Shown: piece after piece, positions 36,171 through 48,071 of the stretch
Position numbering within the stretch: the stretch's first letter is position 1
How the letters are laid out: the number at the start of each line of letters is the position of its first letter
DNA from: Trichoplusia ni
Taxonomy: Eukaryota; Arthropoda; Insecta; Lepidoptera; Noctuidae
NCBI RefSeq assembly: GCF_003590095.1
Contig: NC_039482.1
Location: 11,115,657 to 11,179,656, forward strand
DNA length: 64,000 bases
Direction: 5' to 3'
Made by a program: the position numbers and the translations under genes
The notes under the pieces: model-generated
Database searches by the model: none
Told to the model about the DNA's origin: nothing
Seen by the model: only the letters and a program-made list of their open reading frames with translations

Positions 36171-37080
36171 CAAGTCTAATTTGAGGAGGTGATGTTAGGC
36201 ACCCAGATCATTGCCTTTGCCCATTTATCATGTAGCAAGCCATTGAAGGCGTAACTTTAGGAACACAATTGAAATAACAAATAGGCCTAAAGGAACGTTA
36301 AAGGCCTGTTTTAGCCTCATTTCTCACTTTAAAGTTAAATAAACTGGAAATATATTAAGGAAATAGTTTGAGAATTAAACACTAATAACTTTCTTTCTGC
36401 CTGCTCTTCAAAAATAAACTTGACTAATTTATACACTAAAATTTATAGTTAGATTAGTTTTTGATTAGTCTAACTTCGAGACATGATGCTGAATATTAAG
36501 CCTGTTCTCGCAAGGAGTCTTAATTCCAATGCCTAAGTTAGTTTTACTTAGTTTAGAATACTGTGCTTTATTAGTGTAGTATCCATAGCAACAAACTCAA
36601 TACCTACTACGTGTTTAGTTAAAAATTTCCGATTGAATTTTTAAATTTAAATACTGGTATTGCTCTTAACGTTTTTTTATTACTTCCCTGCAAATTTACC
36701 AAAGAGAATATATTTTTATGCAAAGAGTCCTTATACTTTACTTTCAAGAAACATATTCAGCCAGTAACATTTCTTCTGCAGGTTAAAGACCTTGGTCCAT
36801 AAACAACAGAAAACAGTAGAGTATTAATCACCGCTCTTGTTCAGTGTGTTGACGTTTTCAGACCATTTAATACAGGTCTTCTTACAGTGGTCGCTCTTTA
36901 CCGTAAGTCAGATTAATATGTTTAGTATAATATAGCTTTAAAATGTAAATATAAGCGATAGTTTGATTTAAGTAAAACTTAAATAAATGTAGAATTTGAA
37001 AAAAAAGGTTGGCCATCCTCCTCATGTTATATTACATTCTACAATTAATGAATAATTTACAAATAAACTGAATGTTAGAC

Positions 37081-37245
37081 ATTGAAATGAAACTACTTTT
37101 ACGGATTTTATCGAGGTTTAATTTTAGATTTTAGTCCCCGACCTTTCGACACCTTTGCAGGTGTCATGGTGGCCATGATACCTGCAAAGGTGACTACTAC
37201 TACTGAATTTAAACGGAAGCCAAAAGCCATCATGTTTACAAAACC
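37081..37245 (+). mobile_element. MITE of the ATTGAAATGAAACTACTT family, one-ended
   Basis: CATTGAAATGAAACTACTTT and GGTTTAATTTTAGATTTTAG reproduce the left end of the element at 19942. Inside lies a strong hairpin at 37150-37192 (CACCTTTGCAGGTGTCATGG mirrored with one mismatch by CCATGATACCTGCAAAGGTG). No matching right end was found, so the copy is truncated. Confidence 0.7.
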
Positions 37246-37329
37246 CATAACAACTAGTTTTCGGCTATTATAATAGAATAAAAAAAACATTTCCCTGTTT
37301 CTCAAAAACCTACAATAGAATTAGACCGT

Positions 37330-38550
37330 AGTTCCTACGGAATAGGTGCCAAAATTGAATGTAAATAAAATATTTTTATATTTCGGTCTGTTAGATTGTG
37401 TTTTCTACGATCCATCAGCAACGATTGAAATGAACGAAATGTTAGGGTCTAGAAGGAACGGAACCCTTTTCCGTAATGATTAGATTGTGTTTGAATAAAT
37501 AACGCGTTACCTACAAGGACCTGTATTTAATCAACATTTATTATATATATAGAAATCCCTTTTCAATTGTTTACTGAAAAAAATAAACATGATTGAAACG
37601 TTAAACTATGTTTAGATAAAAACCTTTTTTTCACGTTAGTATTATTTTATTCTTGACACCATAAGTCCTTAAGTATGTTAAAATTTATCTATTAATCTAA
37701 CTAAAATCTTCCTATTCCTAAAATTTTCGATTGATTAACGCGTACATAGTTAATGTAATAAAAACCTTTATTTGCCAGAAATACTGCTACGTATACGAGA
37801 AGATATATAAAATAATAATAGTCCTTCAGTTTAGCAAGCGAAGCCAAAACACTAAATAGGAGCAAATTCAAAACAAAGAATAAAGTCTTTGTAAATTACT
37901 GCTGCCTCATTAACAGTGTCTTTTCCAAGGTTTGACATTCAAATCATCTAAAAGAATATTCAAATTTGATTTCCATGTGTCAAAGAACAATAAAAATGAT
38001 GGAGTGTCCATTATCTATTGTCATCTCACGTAAATGGAAACCGAACACCTGAATTTTTACGTACTTTTCCAGGCAATAAATCATACAAATGTATTCTTAC
38101 ATCTAACATTTTCAAGAAGGTTTTCCTCCCAATCGTTTTATGGAGCAAATAATAAATAGCTAGGTATTACATAAGAATTTATTTGGCATCTGATACATTG
38201 CCGAACTCCGTCAACGATAGCGAAAGATTTACACAAATCCACTATTTGCGAAATTTCATTTACTTAGATCGAAAGCGAAGGGTAGTTTTTTCTACTAAAT
38301 AGAATTGCTCTTTATGATTTATTAAATTGTTTTAGGACCGGTTTTTCTTTAGAACTTTAAGTAAACTAGGTTTGGTAGGATCAAAAGAGGTTAGGTATGC
38401 TATTCAATATTCAGAATAAATTACACTGTTTTGGAGAAGAAGGTATAAAATGTGTTGTAACCTTTTTGGAGTTTGTAGCCTATTAGGATAGGAGTTAGAT
38501 ATTTGGATTTACATTCTAAAATAATAGTTTAGGCCTAGCTCCCGCAGCCA
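37330..38550. other. Gene-free AT-rich stretch
   Basis: No exon, RNA gene or recognised repeat. Confidence 0.35.
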
Positions 38551-38559
38551 GAGTGTCTA

Positions 38560-39010
38560 CCAACACTTTTAAAAGTTAAATTGTCTCCGTTTGTGTAAGA
38601 GAGTTTCTTCTTGTTTCGGACGGCACGTTAAATTGTGGGAGACAGCTGTTATTTATTAACTTTTGATATTCGTAATGGGCTCGTGGCTAAGCTATAAACG
38701 CATAAGTGATTCGTCCACAGTTTAAGCTATGCTTGACGCGGTTGGTCCGTAGATGGGTGACCATTTTTGTCATAACGAGTTCCTCCGTGTTTCGGAAGGC
38801 ACGTTAAATTGTGGGTCCCGGATGTTATTCTTACATCTTTGACAGTCGTTACAGGTAGTCAGAAGCTTGAAAAAGTCTGACAGCCAGTCTAACCAAGGGG
38901 TATCGTGTTGCCCAGGTAACTGGATTGAGGAGGTCAGATAAGCAGTCTCTCCTTATAAAAACCAGTACTTAACTGCATCCGGTTTCACTGAACGCCAACC
39001 ACAACATAGT
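38560..39010 (-). repeat. GTTGGGGTCGG-family repeat, compound reverse copy
   Basis: The right part has CAGCCAGTCTAACCAAGGGG, GTTGCCCAGGTAACTGG, AGGAGGTCAGATAAGCAGTC and AACCAGTACTTAACTGCATC, the reverse of the copy at 22907. The segment TTTCGGAAGGCACGTTAAAT at 38793 is preceded by a second version, TTTCGGACGGCACGTTAAAT, at 38618, so two members are joined or one is internally duplicated. Confidence 0.75.
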
Positions 39011-39014
39011 GTGG

Positions 39015-40470
39015 AAAAGTTTAGGTTTCATAAATTTATAACTTAGTACTTACACTGAAATAGATAAAACAACCAAAACTGGTTATATTAATCCATAAAT
39101 CTGTATTACACGCGTAAAACACAGCTCTCTGCACTTTCCGACATGAATTATGTTTACGCACGAAGTAGTTTCCATCACAGATTTTTATTACCTACTCTCG
39201 CTGTGACAGACATATAATAATATTTTATGGTGACAAGCATTATCTCGCTGCAGCCACGTTATAATAAAAAAATAATGTTATTAAAATTTCATCCATCAAT
39301 CGTAATAAATGTAACATGATTTGAGTTTTATGATTAAGGCATTTTTTATTCGTGCATAATAATGTTATGACTTTATTGTTATGAAATTCGGATGTATGCG
39401 CATTCATATTATAGTATCCAATAAATAGACACGTAAATGGAATATTGTTAAATGGTGCCAATAAAAAATAACCGATGACGTACAAGTCGCACTAACGACA
39501 CTGAGGTTTTCGTAACAATAAGCTAAAGAAAGCAAGTCACTTTCGTGGTAAATAGATTTGACGGTGAGTACTTTGGGTACCCACCAATGCCTTAGCAGCA
39601 CCACCTTAGGCAGAAATTTCAATCTACTCTAGTTATCACGGTTCATGAGATACAGTCCGATGACAGTCGGAAAGATACGTTTTTAGTCCTACAGTACAGT
39701 ATTAGTTACATTTTTGTACTTGCGTTTAAAGCTAATTATTAAACAAAACCACCACGAAGACTAAAAACTAAGTAAACTACTAAAGGAATATCGACTTTAT
39801 TAAGCATTTACAACTTTTTAAATGCTTACTTAAATTACCTTAAAAATCCCTAATGAATAACCCATTATCTACATAGTCAGATCTAAACCTCCTTAAAAAA
39901 AAACATTTATATCTACGACCACGTCCATTTTTAAAGATAAAAATTAATACTGGACAAGGGTTGTCATCTACTCCGCTCAGCATTTGTAGGCTTTGACCTT
40001 GATCTGTCATCACGTTCATTACTGGCTGAAAATGGTCTGACAACTGTAACCCAGCTGTCAGTATACATTTATTAAATATTCTAGTCAGTAAAGCTTCTGT
40101 TTTAGGTCTGTCTTTTATTTAACTCGCTGTCGCTATGACGGTGCGAAATGGTAAACTGCTTTATCGAGCGAAAGGCCGTTTTTAAGAATCATTAAATTCT
40201 ATTATGGTTTTTTGAGGTTCCATGCGTTGAGGAAGTAGCATCGTAAACTTGAAGACATGTTGGCCATGTGTTCCATAGGTATGGTATTTCTCAGGTTCGA
40301 GTAAACAATGTGTTTTTCTTTTTCGATTTAGTCGCCACAATAAGAAAATATGCGTCTAATCCGGTAGAGAAGTCACCTTTCAGACTAACTGTTTACATAG
40401 TACGTTCTGTTAAAAATAAGTTCGTTCTTACTTATATGGGAATTTAGATAGAAGACAACCAAAAAAAAAC
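39015..40470. other. Gene-free stretch
   Basis: AT-rich with short chance frames only; nothing recognised. Confidence 0.35.
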
Positions 40471-40477
40471 GTAAAAA

Positions 40478-40603
40478 AGGCGGCACACATTCAAATGACA
40501 CGCACAAAGACTCGGAACACTCGGATCACACAAATGTTTGTCAAACTGGCGACACATCGCGTACAGTAGGTTCCGCGTGCCTACACCACTTGGCTATCCG
40601 AGA
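40478..40603 (+). repeat. SINE family B, degraded copy
   Basis: CACACATTCAAATGACACGC, ACAAAGACTCGGAACACTC, CACACAAATGTTTGTC and CGACACATCGCGTACAGTAG keep the family order; the B-box region GGGGATCGAACCC has been deleted. Ends CCACTTGGCTATCCGAG. Confidence 0.6.
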
Positions 40604-40611
40604 TTTTAATT

Positions 40612-40712
40612 TCATCGTCGTCATCATCATCAGCTCATATTCGTCTACTGCTGGATATAGGCCTCCCCAGTTGCATGCAATCGAGATCTTTCTTCAATTG
40701 CTCATCCAGCAT
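40612..40712 (-). repeat. Non-LTR retrotransposon 3' end, reverse
   Basis: Reads on the minus strand as GGAGGCCTATATCCAGCAGT, AGACGAATATGAGCTGATG, ending in a (GATGAT)n-like tail. The GGCCTATGTCCAGCAGTGGACG motif followed by GATGAT repeats is a characteristic lepidopteran LINE 3' end by recollection. Only about 100 bases remain. Confidence 0.6.
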
Positions 40713-40719
40713 ATTTTAA

Positions 40720-43190
40720 CTTTAACCGTTCCAAAATACACTTTTAAACTCTTTCACTAACTAGCAGTGTTTGCGAGTAGCTTCTTAACTACAATTTACC
40801 TTAACTATACCTTACCGGTCTTCACAATGCAGCACTGAGACAAAGCCGCGATCGATTCAGAACTTACAAGGGGACGAATGCTGTCTGAATATAAAATAAA
40901 CAGTAAAGCCACTTTGTGAAAGCAGTGTCATTCATTACCGAACAACGGGAGCTCTATTATCGATAATAAGTTAGTAGGTGTACGCTTAATTAGATTTGTT
41001 TTCATATTAGACTAGGCTTTTGTGTAATGTACGGGATACGCTTGTGCTCAAATAATTAATCACTGCTAAGTATTTGGTAGGTACTCTTACTTCTCAATAC
41101 ATGAAATATGTAAGTATTTTCAATATAATGTCGGTTTAAAGGTCGCCAAAGAATAAGGAAGGCTAAGCTTGGCACTCGGGTATTGCTACAAAACGACTTT
41201 GTTTCCCAATTATTGTCTTCTTACATACTAGACATTACATTTTGCCTTGAAGAAGTACAAACAGAGACCCACAAACACTCAATGTTGGAAAGAACGGAGC
41301 TAATTAGTTTCTTTTAGTTTATTTTATCTATACATATAATAAAATTGTAGAAAAGTGAAAACTGTACATTGAATATTTAAAAAAAAGAATAATTGCAGGG
41401 TGGTCTACGAACGATTCTGATGCCATAAATATAATTTTTAGAATTTTTGTCTGTTTGTCTGTATGTATGTCCGGAAAGATCTCGGAAAGTACTGGATAGA
41501 TTTGATTCAAATGTTCAGAGAATATCAACAAGAGGTCCAGTCAACATACTTTTTACTTATTACCTCGCTTTTCACCTTTTATATCTATAAGCAAATATCC
41601 AATTATCTCATAAACTACTTAATATATTTCGTTCAAATTTTGCATGAACCTTATCGTAGACATGATACAACAAATATACAAAAACCATAACGCTACTCTG
41701 CAGGGGGCATGAGCAGTAAAGTTTTAAATATTTAGACTCACCCGTAACATCGTCTAATACAATTATGAGGTGTATTTTCACCCCATTGAGTAATAAGCAG
41801 CACGGTCATCAATTTACACAATAAAACATCACGCTATTTATCTTAAGACTTTTGGCAGAGCAATAATAGGATTTTTCGAAAATAAATCATTTTCACAAAA
41901 TTAGTCACTTTATCCTCTTTCAAGTCTGATACAGGCCTACCGCGACTATTTAACAAGTAAAATAAAAGAAACATAAACTAATACGTTTTTTTATGCAACT
42001 GTTACCGTAATCAGTACATTCTTGAAAGAAAGGAACTTAAATTCTTTTTATTTTTATTGATGTACTAAAATGACTCAAGTTCAAATGTGGAATACCGTAA
42101 TATGATTTTGTATTTATTTACGATAGGTGTATATACCTATGTCTTCAAGATCAAAACATTCGTAGTGACACTCAACCCAAAGATGCATGTAGTTCACATT
42201 GATCTCATCTATAAATATGCCACAATAAATTACTGAACGAAGATCTGTACGACCAAAGCTATCAATGAATAAGAGCGTACGCTAGACATTATGTATCTAT
42301 TGATAGAACAATGCCTACTGAAACCAGGGATCTTTCAATATTTTAACGATTTGATCGGTCTACATCCGCCATTATAGAAACCGCACACGTGGTCCTTCCA
42401 AAAAATCCTTTAACAATTTATTGTAATCTCTATTTACTTAAAATTTTCTTCTTTCGTAGCCTGGTAAAAACAGGGGAAGGAACGAGACTGAATGAGTTTC
42501 TGAGATCCCAAAGCTAAGCCGACGAGGATTAGGAACATATTTTTGGAAATTTCCCCAATAAGGCTGATAATAGCGTGTAACTATAACCACTTACATCCGT
42601 CATACAATGTCTGGAAAATTCATTTTGGTTGTCGGTATCGACAGCGTAACCTCATAACCAACCTCATGTAGTCTTTATTTAAGTTCCATTTATGCAGTAG
42701 GGATGACGGTATTTTACTTCAATGATCGTCAGGTAGGTTAACGAATAAAATACGTAATTTTTCTTTGCAAATTGGTACAGTAAATAGAACTCATGCGCAT
42801 GAAGTCACTTTTATGTTCATATTTTGCTTTGTTGTAACATCACAAATTACACATATCCTATAATTTAGACTTTTGTCATTGTCAATTTAAAAAAGGGGTG
42901 TCTGATAGTTTTTTCATTATCACGCTATTTATTTATCAGCAATTTAAAGGCAAATCATGATCAAAACACCAGGAGGGCAAAATGACACGTTTACCAGCTT
43001 TTTTATTTCGGAAATATTCCAAATGTTTGTGAGGAAGATCAGTTTTAACATTAAGAGGGCAATCAAATACAACGTGTTTCAAGAAACCGTTTATTTGGGC
43101 GCAATTTGGTTTATCTGGAGCCCGACTCTCACTTCACTAGCTCCGTCCACAAAAATAATTTGACATCTTCTTTATATCGTCAGAAAACAT
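40720..43190. other. Gene-free stretch with faint repeat relics
   Basis: A stretch at about 41445-41690 (TGTCTGTTTGTCTGTATGTA, AAGTACTGGATAGATTTGAT) looks like a worn interspersed repeat. No gene was recognised. Confidence 0.35.
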
Positions 43191-43194
43191 CGTT

Positions 43195-43300
43195 TGTGAA
43201 AATAACAACTGTCTGGCTATCAGTGTTCCTGAGAAACAGCCAGGTGACAGACAGACGAACGGACACCGGGGCCTCAGTAATACGGTTCTGGTTTACCTCT
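43195..43300 (-). repeat. GGGTTCCG-family repeat, relic, reverse
   Basis: CAACTGTCTGGCTATCAGTG, CAGGTGACAGACAGACGAAC and GCCTCAGTAATACGGTTCTG are the reversed core of the family. The 5' end GGGTACCC is reduced to GGTTCTGG. Confidence 0.55.
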
Positions 43301-43819
43301 TTGGTTACAGTACAATAATATTTTTATGATGCCTCATAATTACTGTCATAATCCGTCTAACAATTTCAGGTGTAGACCGTCCCAAGAACAGACTTGCTCG
43401 AAAATCATAACCCACCCAATTAGAAAATGGAAAACCCTCGAAAGTAAAACATTTTTAGCAGAAGTGCTAAGACTGAGTTATACCTTCTGTAATTTTTTCC
43501 TACTTGCATCCCCCCCATTTTTAAACGGCTCGATTTGTCAAACATGTCTAAACGAACACTTGCACATAATTCACGTTTAAATTAAAATAGTTCAATTTTT
43601 TCGGAAGCTATGATGTCACAGACAGACAAGCAGGCAGTATGTCAAAGTTATAAACCCCTCTTTTTGGGATTAAATAAGAAAAAGTCATTAAAACAGGTGT
43701 GAAATATTTGCAATTTACAAGCTTAAAATGTAAAGAAAAGTGTTTCATTTTCAATATTGCATTACATTTTGGCGATGATCGTTATTATTAAACTTCATAG
43801 TTTTTCACATCTTGAAAAT

Positions 43820-43852
43820 CACGCAGACAAAGTCGCGGGCAACAGCTAGTTT
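43820..43852 (-). repeat. CGCGACTTCGTC-family repeat, end fragment
   Basis: CGCAGACAAAGTCGCGGGCA followed by ACAGCTAGT is the reversed first 30 bases of the family. The body upstream is unrecognisable. Confidence 0.5.
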
Positions 43853-44113
43853 TAAATGCAACTAAATACTATCTAAGTTACATTAAAAATACAGCATTTT
43901 AGAAAAAAAATATAGATATAATACGGTAGTTATTCGTTGCGATCCTTTGATGTTTATTTACGCGCACTTTTTCATTCATAAGGACAGTGCGACATTCAAA
44001 GAAATAACACCTTATTTGAAAACATGATAAAATGCTTCGTACCCGATACTCATGTATACACATAAGTTGTAAATAAGAGAGGACAGAACGGAGACGCTAT
44101 GATGCTCCTTTAT

Positions 44114-44137
44114 ATGCATGCATGCATGTATGCGCAT
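44114..44137. repeat. ATGC microsatellite
   Basis: TATGCATGCATGCATGTATG, an imperfect (ATGC)n run that is self-complementary. Confidence 0.7.
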
Positions 44138-44334
44138 GTTCCTACGAATTTTGAATAGAATATACGAAATAAACAAGTGAATAAAGAGATGTATTGAATT
44201 GAATTTTATGCTAGCTAGATTCCGTACAGTTTCAATATTTATTCTTGTAGGTACGGAGTTTGTTTTTGTAACTGACCAAACTAATAATCTATTTTATTTT
44301 TGTTTACAAAATGAGTCCCACTAATTATTCAAAC

Positions 44335-44512
44335 CTTTGTGTCGGGGTATGGGGGTTTTATAAAATATTAAAGTCACATGCTCAAAGACACCCAGACTCA
44401 GAACAATAATTCGTGGATCACTGACGGTTGTCTTACGCGGGGATCGCATCTGCGACCAGTCGCGCACAGTGGATTTGGCTTGGTGACCGCTCAATTGGCT
44501 GCCCGAATAATT
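44335..44512 (+). repeat. tRNA-derived SINE family B, near-complete
   Basis: TGTGTCGGGGTATGGGGGTT, CAAAGACACCCAGACTCAGA, GGATCACTGACGGTTGTC, ACGCGGGGATCGCATCTGCG and GTCGCGCACAGTGGATTTGG are in family order. It is one of the two most complete copies in the window, though the B-box core carries changes. Confidence 0.7.
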
Positions 44513-44559
44513 TATTTATTAGGATGAAAATGTATGGGAGAGACCCAATCAATTAGTAG

Positions 44560-45890
44560 TACTTATTTACTAACAATGATCTATTATTTAAACTTTAAGA
44601 GGCGGTTTGAATCCAAATTCAGCTCATTGCCTATGTTTTATAAGTAGGTACATAAGGTGTTCCTACTTCTAGAAAAGGAAGTTTATATCGCCTGTCGGTA
44701 TCAACACCTTATCTATCTAACATAGCCTGGTCCCTTCTGGGAATTCTCAGGCAAAAGTGTGGAAGTAAATAAATATTTGATTCAAGATCCTTTCTGCTAT
44801 GAGGGCCTCTATACTTAGGTAGTTTTGTTCTTTCAAGGGCGAGAAGAAACAGCTGTCTTGCTAAGTGAACAATGAAATCGCAATTAATATCAAACAGTGC
44901 CTTCAAAATGTAATAGTATCTTATAATTTTTCATTTGTTAACCAAACGTCAGCGGAGTAATAAAAAAATAAATTCGCCAGTACCAAAAAATAACAATTTG
45001 ATTTTTTTACATAAAACTGACGATAAAGAAACAATTGCTACCTAGTGGCAAAACAAACCTTGTAATAGAATTTATTCTATTTAAAAATCATTCATCGACC
45101 TAGTCACGAACAAATTGTCTCTACCCCTTTAATTAACAGTAGAACGAGATGCAGACTGTCCCGATTCACCTCACCGCATCCAATCATAGTAATCTGAGAG
45201 CCAGATAGGCCACAGACTAAATAAAAGCCAGTACCTACAATTAAACACACCTAACAAAACAAAGCCGAGTGACCTCCTTTTTTAGGAGTCGTTTAAAAAA
45301 ATACTAACTCTTGTTTATTATGCAAGTCACAAAAAGAGAATACTTATTATACTGCATATTGTATTAAAACCTGTATTACTAAATGACTAAATTACTACGG
45401 AAACTAAATAAGGAGCTAAGTTGATGCATAGATCGTGTTAATCTTAGGATACCTATAGGTAGGTACCTAGGCATTTTAATAATTACGAGATATAATCAAA
45501 AAAACACCAGAAAAACTCGCTTTTCTTAACATAAATTATCGTTTTTATCGCGACCGACGCGATACGAACTATTAGAAAAACTTTTGCAATAAATAAAATA
45601 CATATACATGACGATAGATCTTAACAACATTAATACATGGGTAGGTAGCCTATTTATTTATGGTATCCTTTTCGAAACCCAACCGAATCCGTAAAAAATA
45701 ATCCGGATCCATTTGTCAGAGATAGGAAATAAGGAACTCATAAATAAAAAGTAAATACTGAACGGAAAAACCTTTGTAGATTTCCAGAATATGAATTGTA
45801 AGAGAGATAAATTGACGAGTGAAACATAATGTAGGTACGTTAAGTAACACTTGGTTTGGTTTTATTCTCTAAGTACCTACTTTGTATAAT
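44560..45890. other. Gene-free stretch
   Basis: AT-rich sequence without recognised exons or elements. Confidence 0.35.
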
Positions 45891-45896
45891 CTATCT

Positions 45897-46142
45897 ATTC
45901 TATCTATATATAAAGCTGAAGAGTTTGTTTGTTTGTTTGAACGCGCTAATCTCAGAAACTACTGGTCCAAATTGAAAAATTCTTTTTGTGTTGAATAGAC
46001 CATTCATCGAGGAAGGCTTTAGGCTATCACGCTGCGACTAATAGGAGCGAAGATACAATGGAAATTGTGAAAAAAACAGGGCAGGTATAAATCATAACTT
46101 ATATCTTCTACCCACGGGTACGAAGTCGCGGGCAACAGCTAG
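45897..46142 (-). repeat. CGCGACTTCGTC-family repeat, short variant, reverse
   Basis: Reverse-oriented full-length copy: starts CTATCTATATATAAAGCTGA and ends GTCGCGGGCAACAGCTAG. The interior matches the copies at 33262 and 61245 with only scattered changes. Confidence 0.85.
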
Positions 46143-46499
46143 AATAAACTATTGGCTAATACTTGTCTGACATTTTCAACACGAGCTTTCCAACACTCTA
46201 CAGAACGACGACCATAATTTTATTTCATTCGAAAATATATATTTTTCGTAGCGACGATTTATATCACCAACGATGCTGAAAATGGCAACGATTGCAAGAA
46301 TGTTTTCTAGATAGGAATGTAATAAAACGTTATATTTGAGAGGCGTCTGCCTATTTATCACTTGCCCTATAAATAATGTAGGTCTAATCTTCGTAATGTC
46401 GTGCAGCGACACGCCACTCACCAACGCGGGACATTTTTTCTTAGAGCATAGTGGAAATAATTGTTTACTTGTCAAAAAAACATGATAATTAACTGATTC

Positions 46500-46860
46500 T
46501 ATATTATTTTCAGTGTATCAAAGCAAAAGTGGACCTGGGTGAGTTTGTTTGTTTCAGTAGTGTGCTTTGCACTGTCACGCTTGAAATTAGATCCGGAGTG
46601 AGGCACGATTCGTTTGCAAAGCGCTTCGACGATATTGTGCATGTGATCGCGATTTAAAAGAAATACGCGCGGCTAGCCTTTGGCCGATGTCCCCTGTTAC
46701 CCTCCAATCTCTATAGGTACCTATCTCTATCTAGGATAGAGGGTACAATACAGAGTGCGAGCCGTGTTCAGTGTTCCAAGCCAGTGGATCTTCATCAGTC
46801 GCCGCGGCCGCCCCACCGCGAGCGCTCACTAAATCTGCTTGCTGTGTAAATTAATAAAAT
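46500..46860 (+). promoter_or_regulatory. CpG-rich promoter-like block downstream of ZZZ3
   Basis: GC and CpG content rise sharply, peaking at GTCGCCGCGGCCGCCCCACC (46799 onward). Two copies of the arthropod initiator TCAGT lie at 46768-46772 and 46795-46799. A splice-like pair (ATTATTTTCAG before TGTATCAAAG, and ACCTGG|GTGAGT) flanks a possible 25-base exon at about 46515-46539. The block shares the exact 12-mer CGAGCGCTCACT with the exon at 1801. It could be the start of a plus-strand transcript, coding or not; no coding exon follows that I can identify. Promoter function is inferred. Confidence 0.35.
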
Positions 46861-47042
46861 GAGTATATTAGATACATTAGATAAAATAGTGTTGGCCTTG
46901 TGATAGTGATTTAGTGATAGTGGCATGGTTTGAATACTATAGGTGAAGTGGTGTGTGATAAAAAAATAAATTAAACAAAACATTTGAAAATAGATCATAT
47001 ATAAAAGCAGAAATCAAACAAATTGGTTCAATAAATAAGTAA

Positions 47043-47048
47043 TTTATT
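47043..47048 (-). terminator. Poly(A) signal of the ZZZ3-like gene
   Basis: TTTATT on the plus strand gives AATAAA on the coding strand, ten bases past the TAA stop, implying a very short 3' untranslated region. No encoded poly(A) tract follows, which argues against a fresh retrocopy. Confidence 0.6.
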
Positions 47049-47057
47049 TAAAGCAGT

Positions 47058-48032
47058 TTATCGCACAGGTATTAGTCTTTCACCAGGCAGTAATTTTACA
47101 ACACAGTCAGTACAGTAGTCAGTGCCAGCATTGTCTGTCCACCTAGCTCCAAGGAAGCCTTTTTTCTGGCACCCCACGCACATAGTCTTAGTCTGGTACA
47201 CAGGTGAGGTCTCGTCCAATAACCTTTGCTCCTTTGCAGCCTTCAGCATCTCCAGCATAGCTTTATTACTGCTCTTCATTTCCATTCCCGACACACTCTC
47301 ATGAGTCTCCCCACTGTCATATGGGTCCTCCATCGTCACAGGCACATGTAACTGAGGGAAAAATGTAGACTTCTTATAAAATATAGATCTATTCTTATCT
47401 CTACCAGCTCCTTTGGGTATCCTGCCAGGTATAGGCAATCCCGCTTTGGCTAATTTAGCAAAATACTTTTGTATTCTGCTCATGACTTGTATAGGGGTCC
47501 TTGTTCCTAAAGCTTGTGCTATTTTCTTATATCTTCTTGCCTCAATAGGCTCTTCGGGGTAAATTTCCAGTAATTCTTCTAACCGTTTCTGTTCCTCACA
47601 GGACCACAGTTGGTTGAAAGTCTCTGGTTTGTTATCTGTAAACTTACGGCCTCTAACCTTAGTGGCAGTGTCAAGGTCATCTTTGTTTGGTTTTGTGTCT
47701 CTGATATCATCACCGTCTTGAGAAGCGTCTATACCATAGTTACCCCAGTTGATATCTGGTAGGTCGGCAATAGATTGTCGAGGAGGGAAATTTAAATTCC
47801 CAGACTTCATCTCTTCAATAAATTCGAGAGGGTCATTCAGTGCTCGAGTTTGCGCCTCTGACAAATCCTCAATGTCTTTTAATGCCTTTACCTTCTGCGC
47901 TTCTAATTTAACAATGTACTTTAGCAGGTCGCAGTAATCTTTATTCCCACGGAGAGCCAGATGATCGGTTTCGAAAGCAAACTCATCGTCCGAGTCTTGT
48001 GTGTCAGAATCCATCGGTTCCATGACGTCCAT
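47058..48032 (-). CDS. ZZZ3: ZZZ3-like protein, ATAC complex subunit
   Basis: A complete 324-residue frame. Acidic N-terminus; residues 31-100 form a conserved helical region (KDYCDLLKYIVKLEAQKV, then PPRQSIADLPDINWGNYG) shared with vertebrate ZZZ3; residues 140-195 are a SANT/Myb-like domain (QLWSCEEQKRLEELLEIYP, RRYKKIAQALGTRTPIQV, IQKYFAKLAKAGLPIPGR); residues 255-272 are helical and charged; residues 285-312 are a ZZ-type finger with C285-X2-C288 and C307-X2-C310. In vertebrates ZZZ3 belongs to the ATAC histone acetyltransferase complex and its ZZ domain binds the histone H3 tail, so a nuclear chromatin role is expected. The finger here is short and lacks the second cysteine/histidine zinc site of classical ZZ domains. 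The protein is far shorter than the roughly 900-residue human one. The start at 48032 is favoured by ACCATGG; in-frame ATGs at codons 4 and 7 are alternatives. The frame has no intron. Confidence 0.93.
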   Translation of the reverse strand: MDVMEPMDSDTQDSDDEFAFETDHLALRGNKDYCDLLKYIVKLEAQKVKALKDIEDLSEAQTRALNDPLEFIEEMKSGNLNFPPRQSIADLPDINWGNYGIDASQDGDDIRDTKPNKDDLDTATKVRGRKFTDNKPETFNQLWSCEEQKRLEELLEIYPEEPIEARRYKKIAQALGTRTPIQVMSRIQKYFAKLAKAGLPIPGRIPKGAGRDKNRSIFYKKSTFFPQLHVPVTMEDPYDSGETHESVSGMEMKSSNKAMLEMLKAAKEQRLLDETSPVYQTKTMCVGCQKKGFLGARWTDNAGTDYCTDCVVKLLPGERLIPVR

Positions 48033-48042
48033 GGTCTTTTCT
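48033..48042 (-). other. Candidate 5' UTR splice acceptor of ZZZ3
   Basis: On the coding strand CTTTTTAATTACAG ends at 48041, eight bases before the ATG, giving a plausible acceptor. If used, ZZZ3 has a non-coding first exon upstream, possibly lying under the divergent plus-strand exon. No matching donor is obvious. Confidence 0.35.
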
Positions 48043-48071
48043 GTAATTAAAAAGTTCGCGTGTAAGTAACA

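Noticed and set aside
46176..46475. 99-codon minus-strand frame
   Set aside because: AT-rich, no domain, no conserved-looking motif; length is within chance for this composition. Weak transposon origin cannot be excluded.
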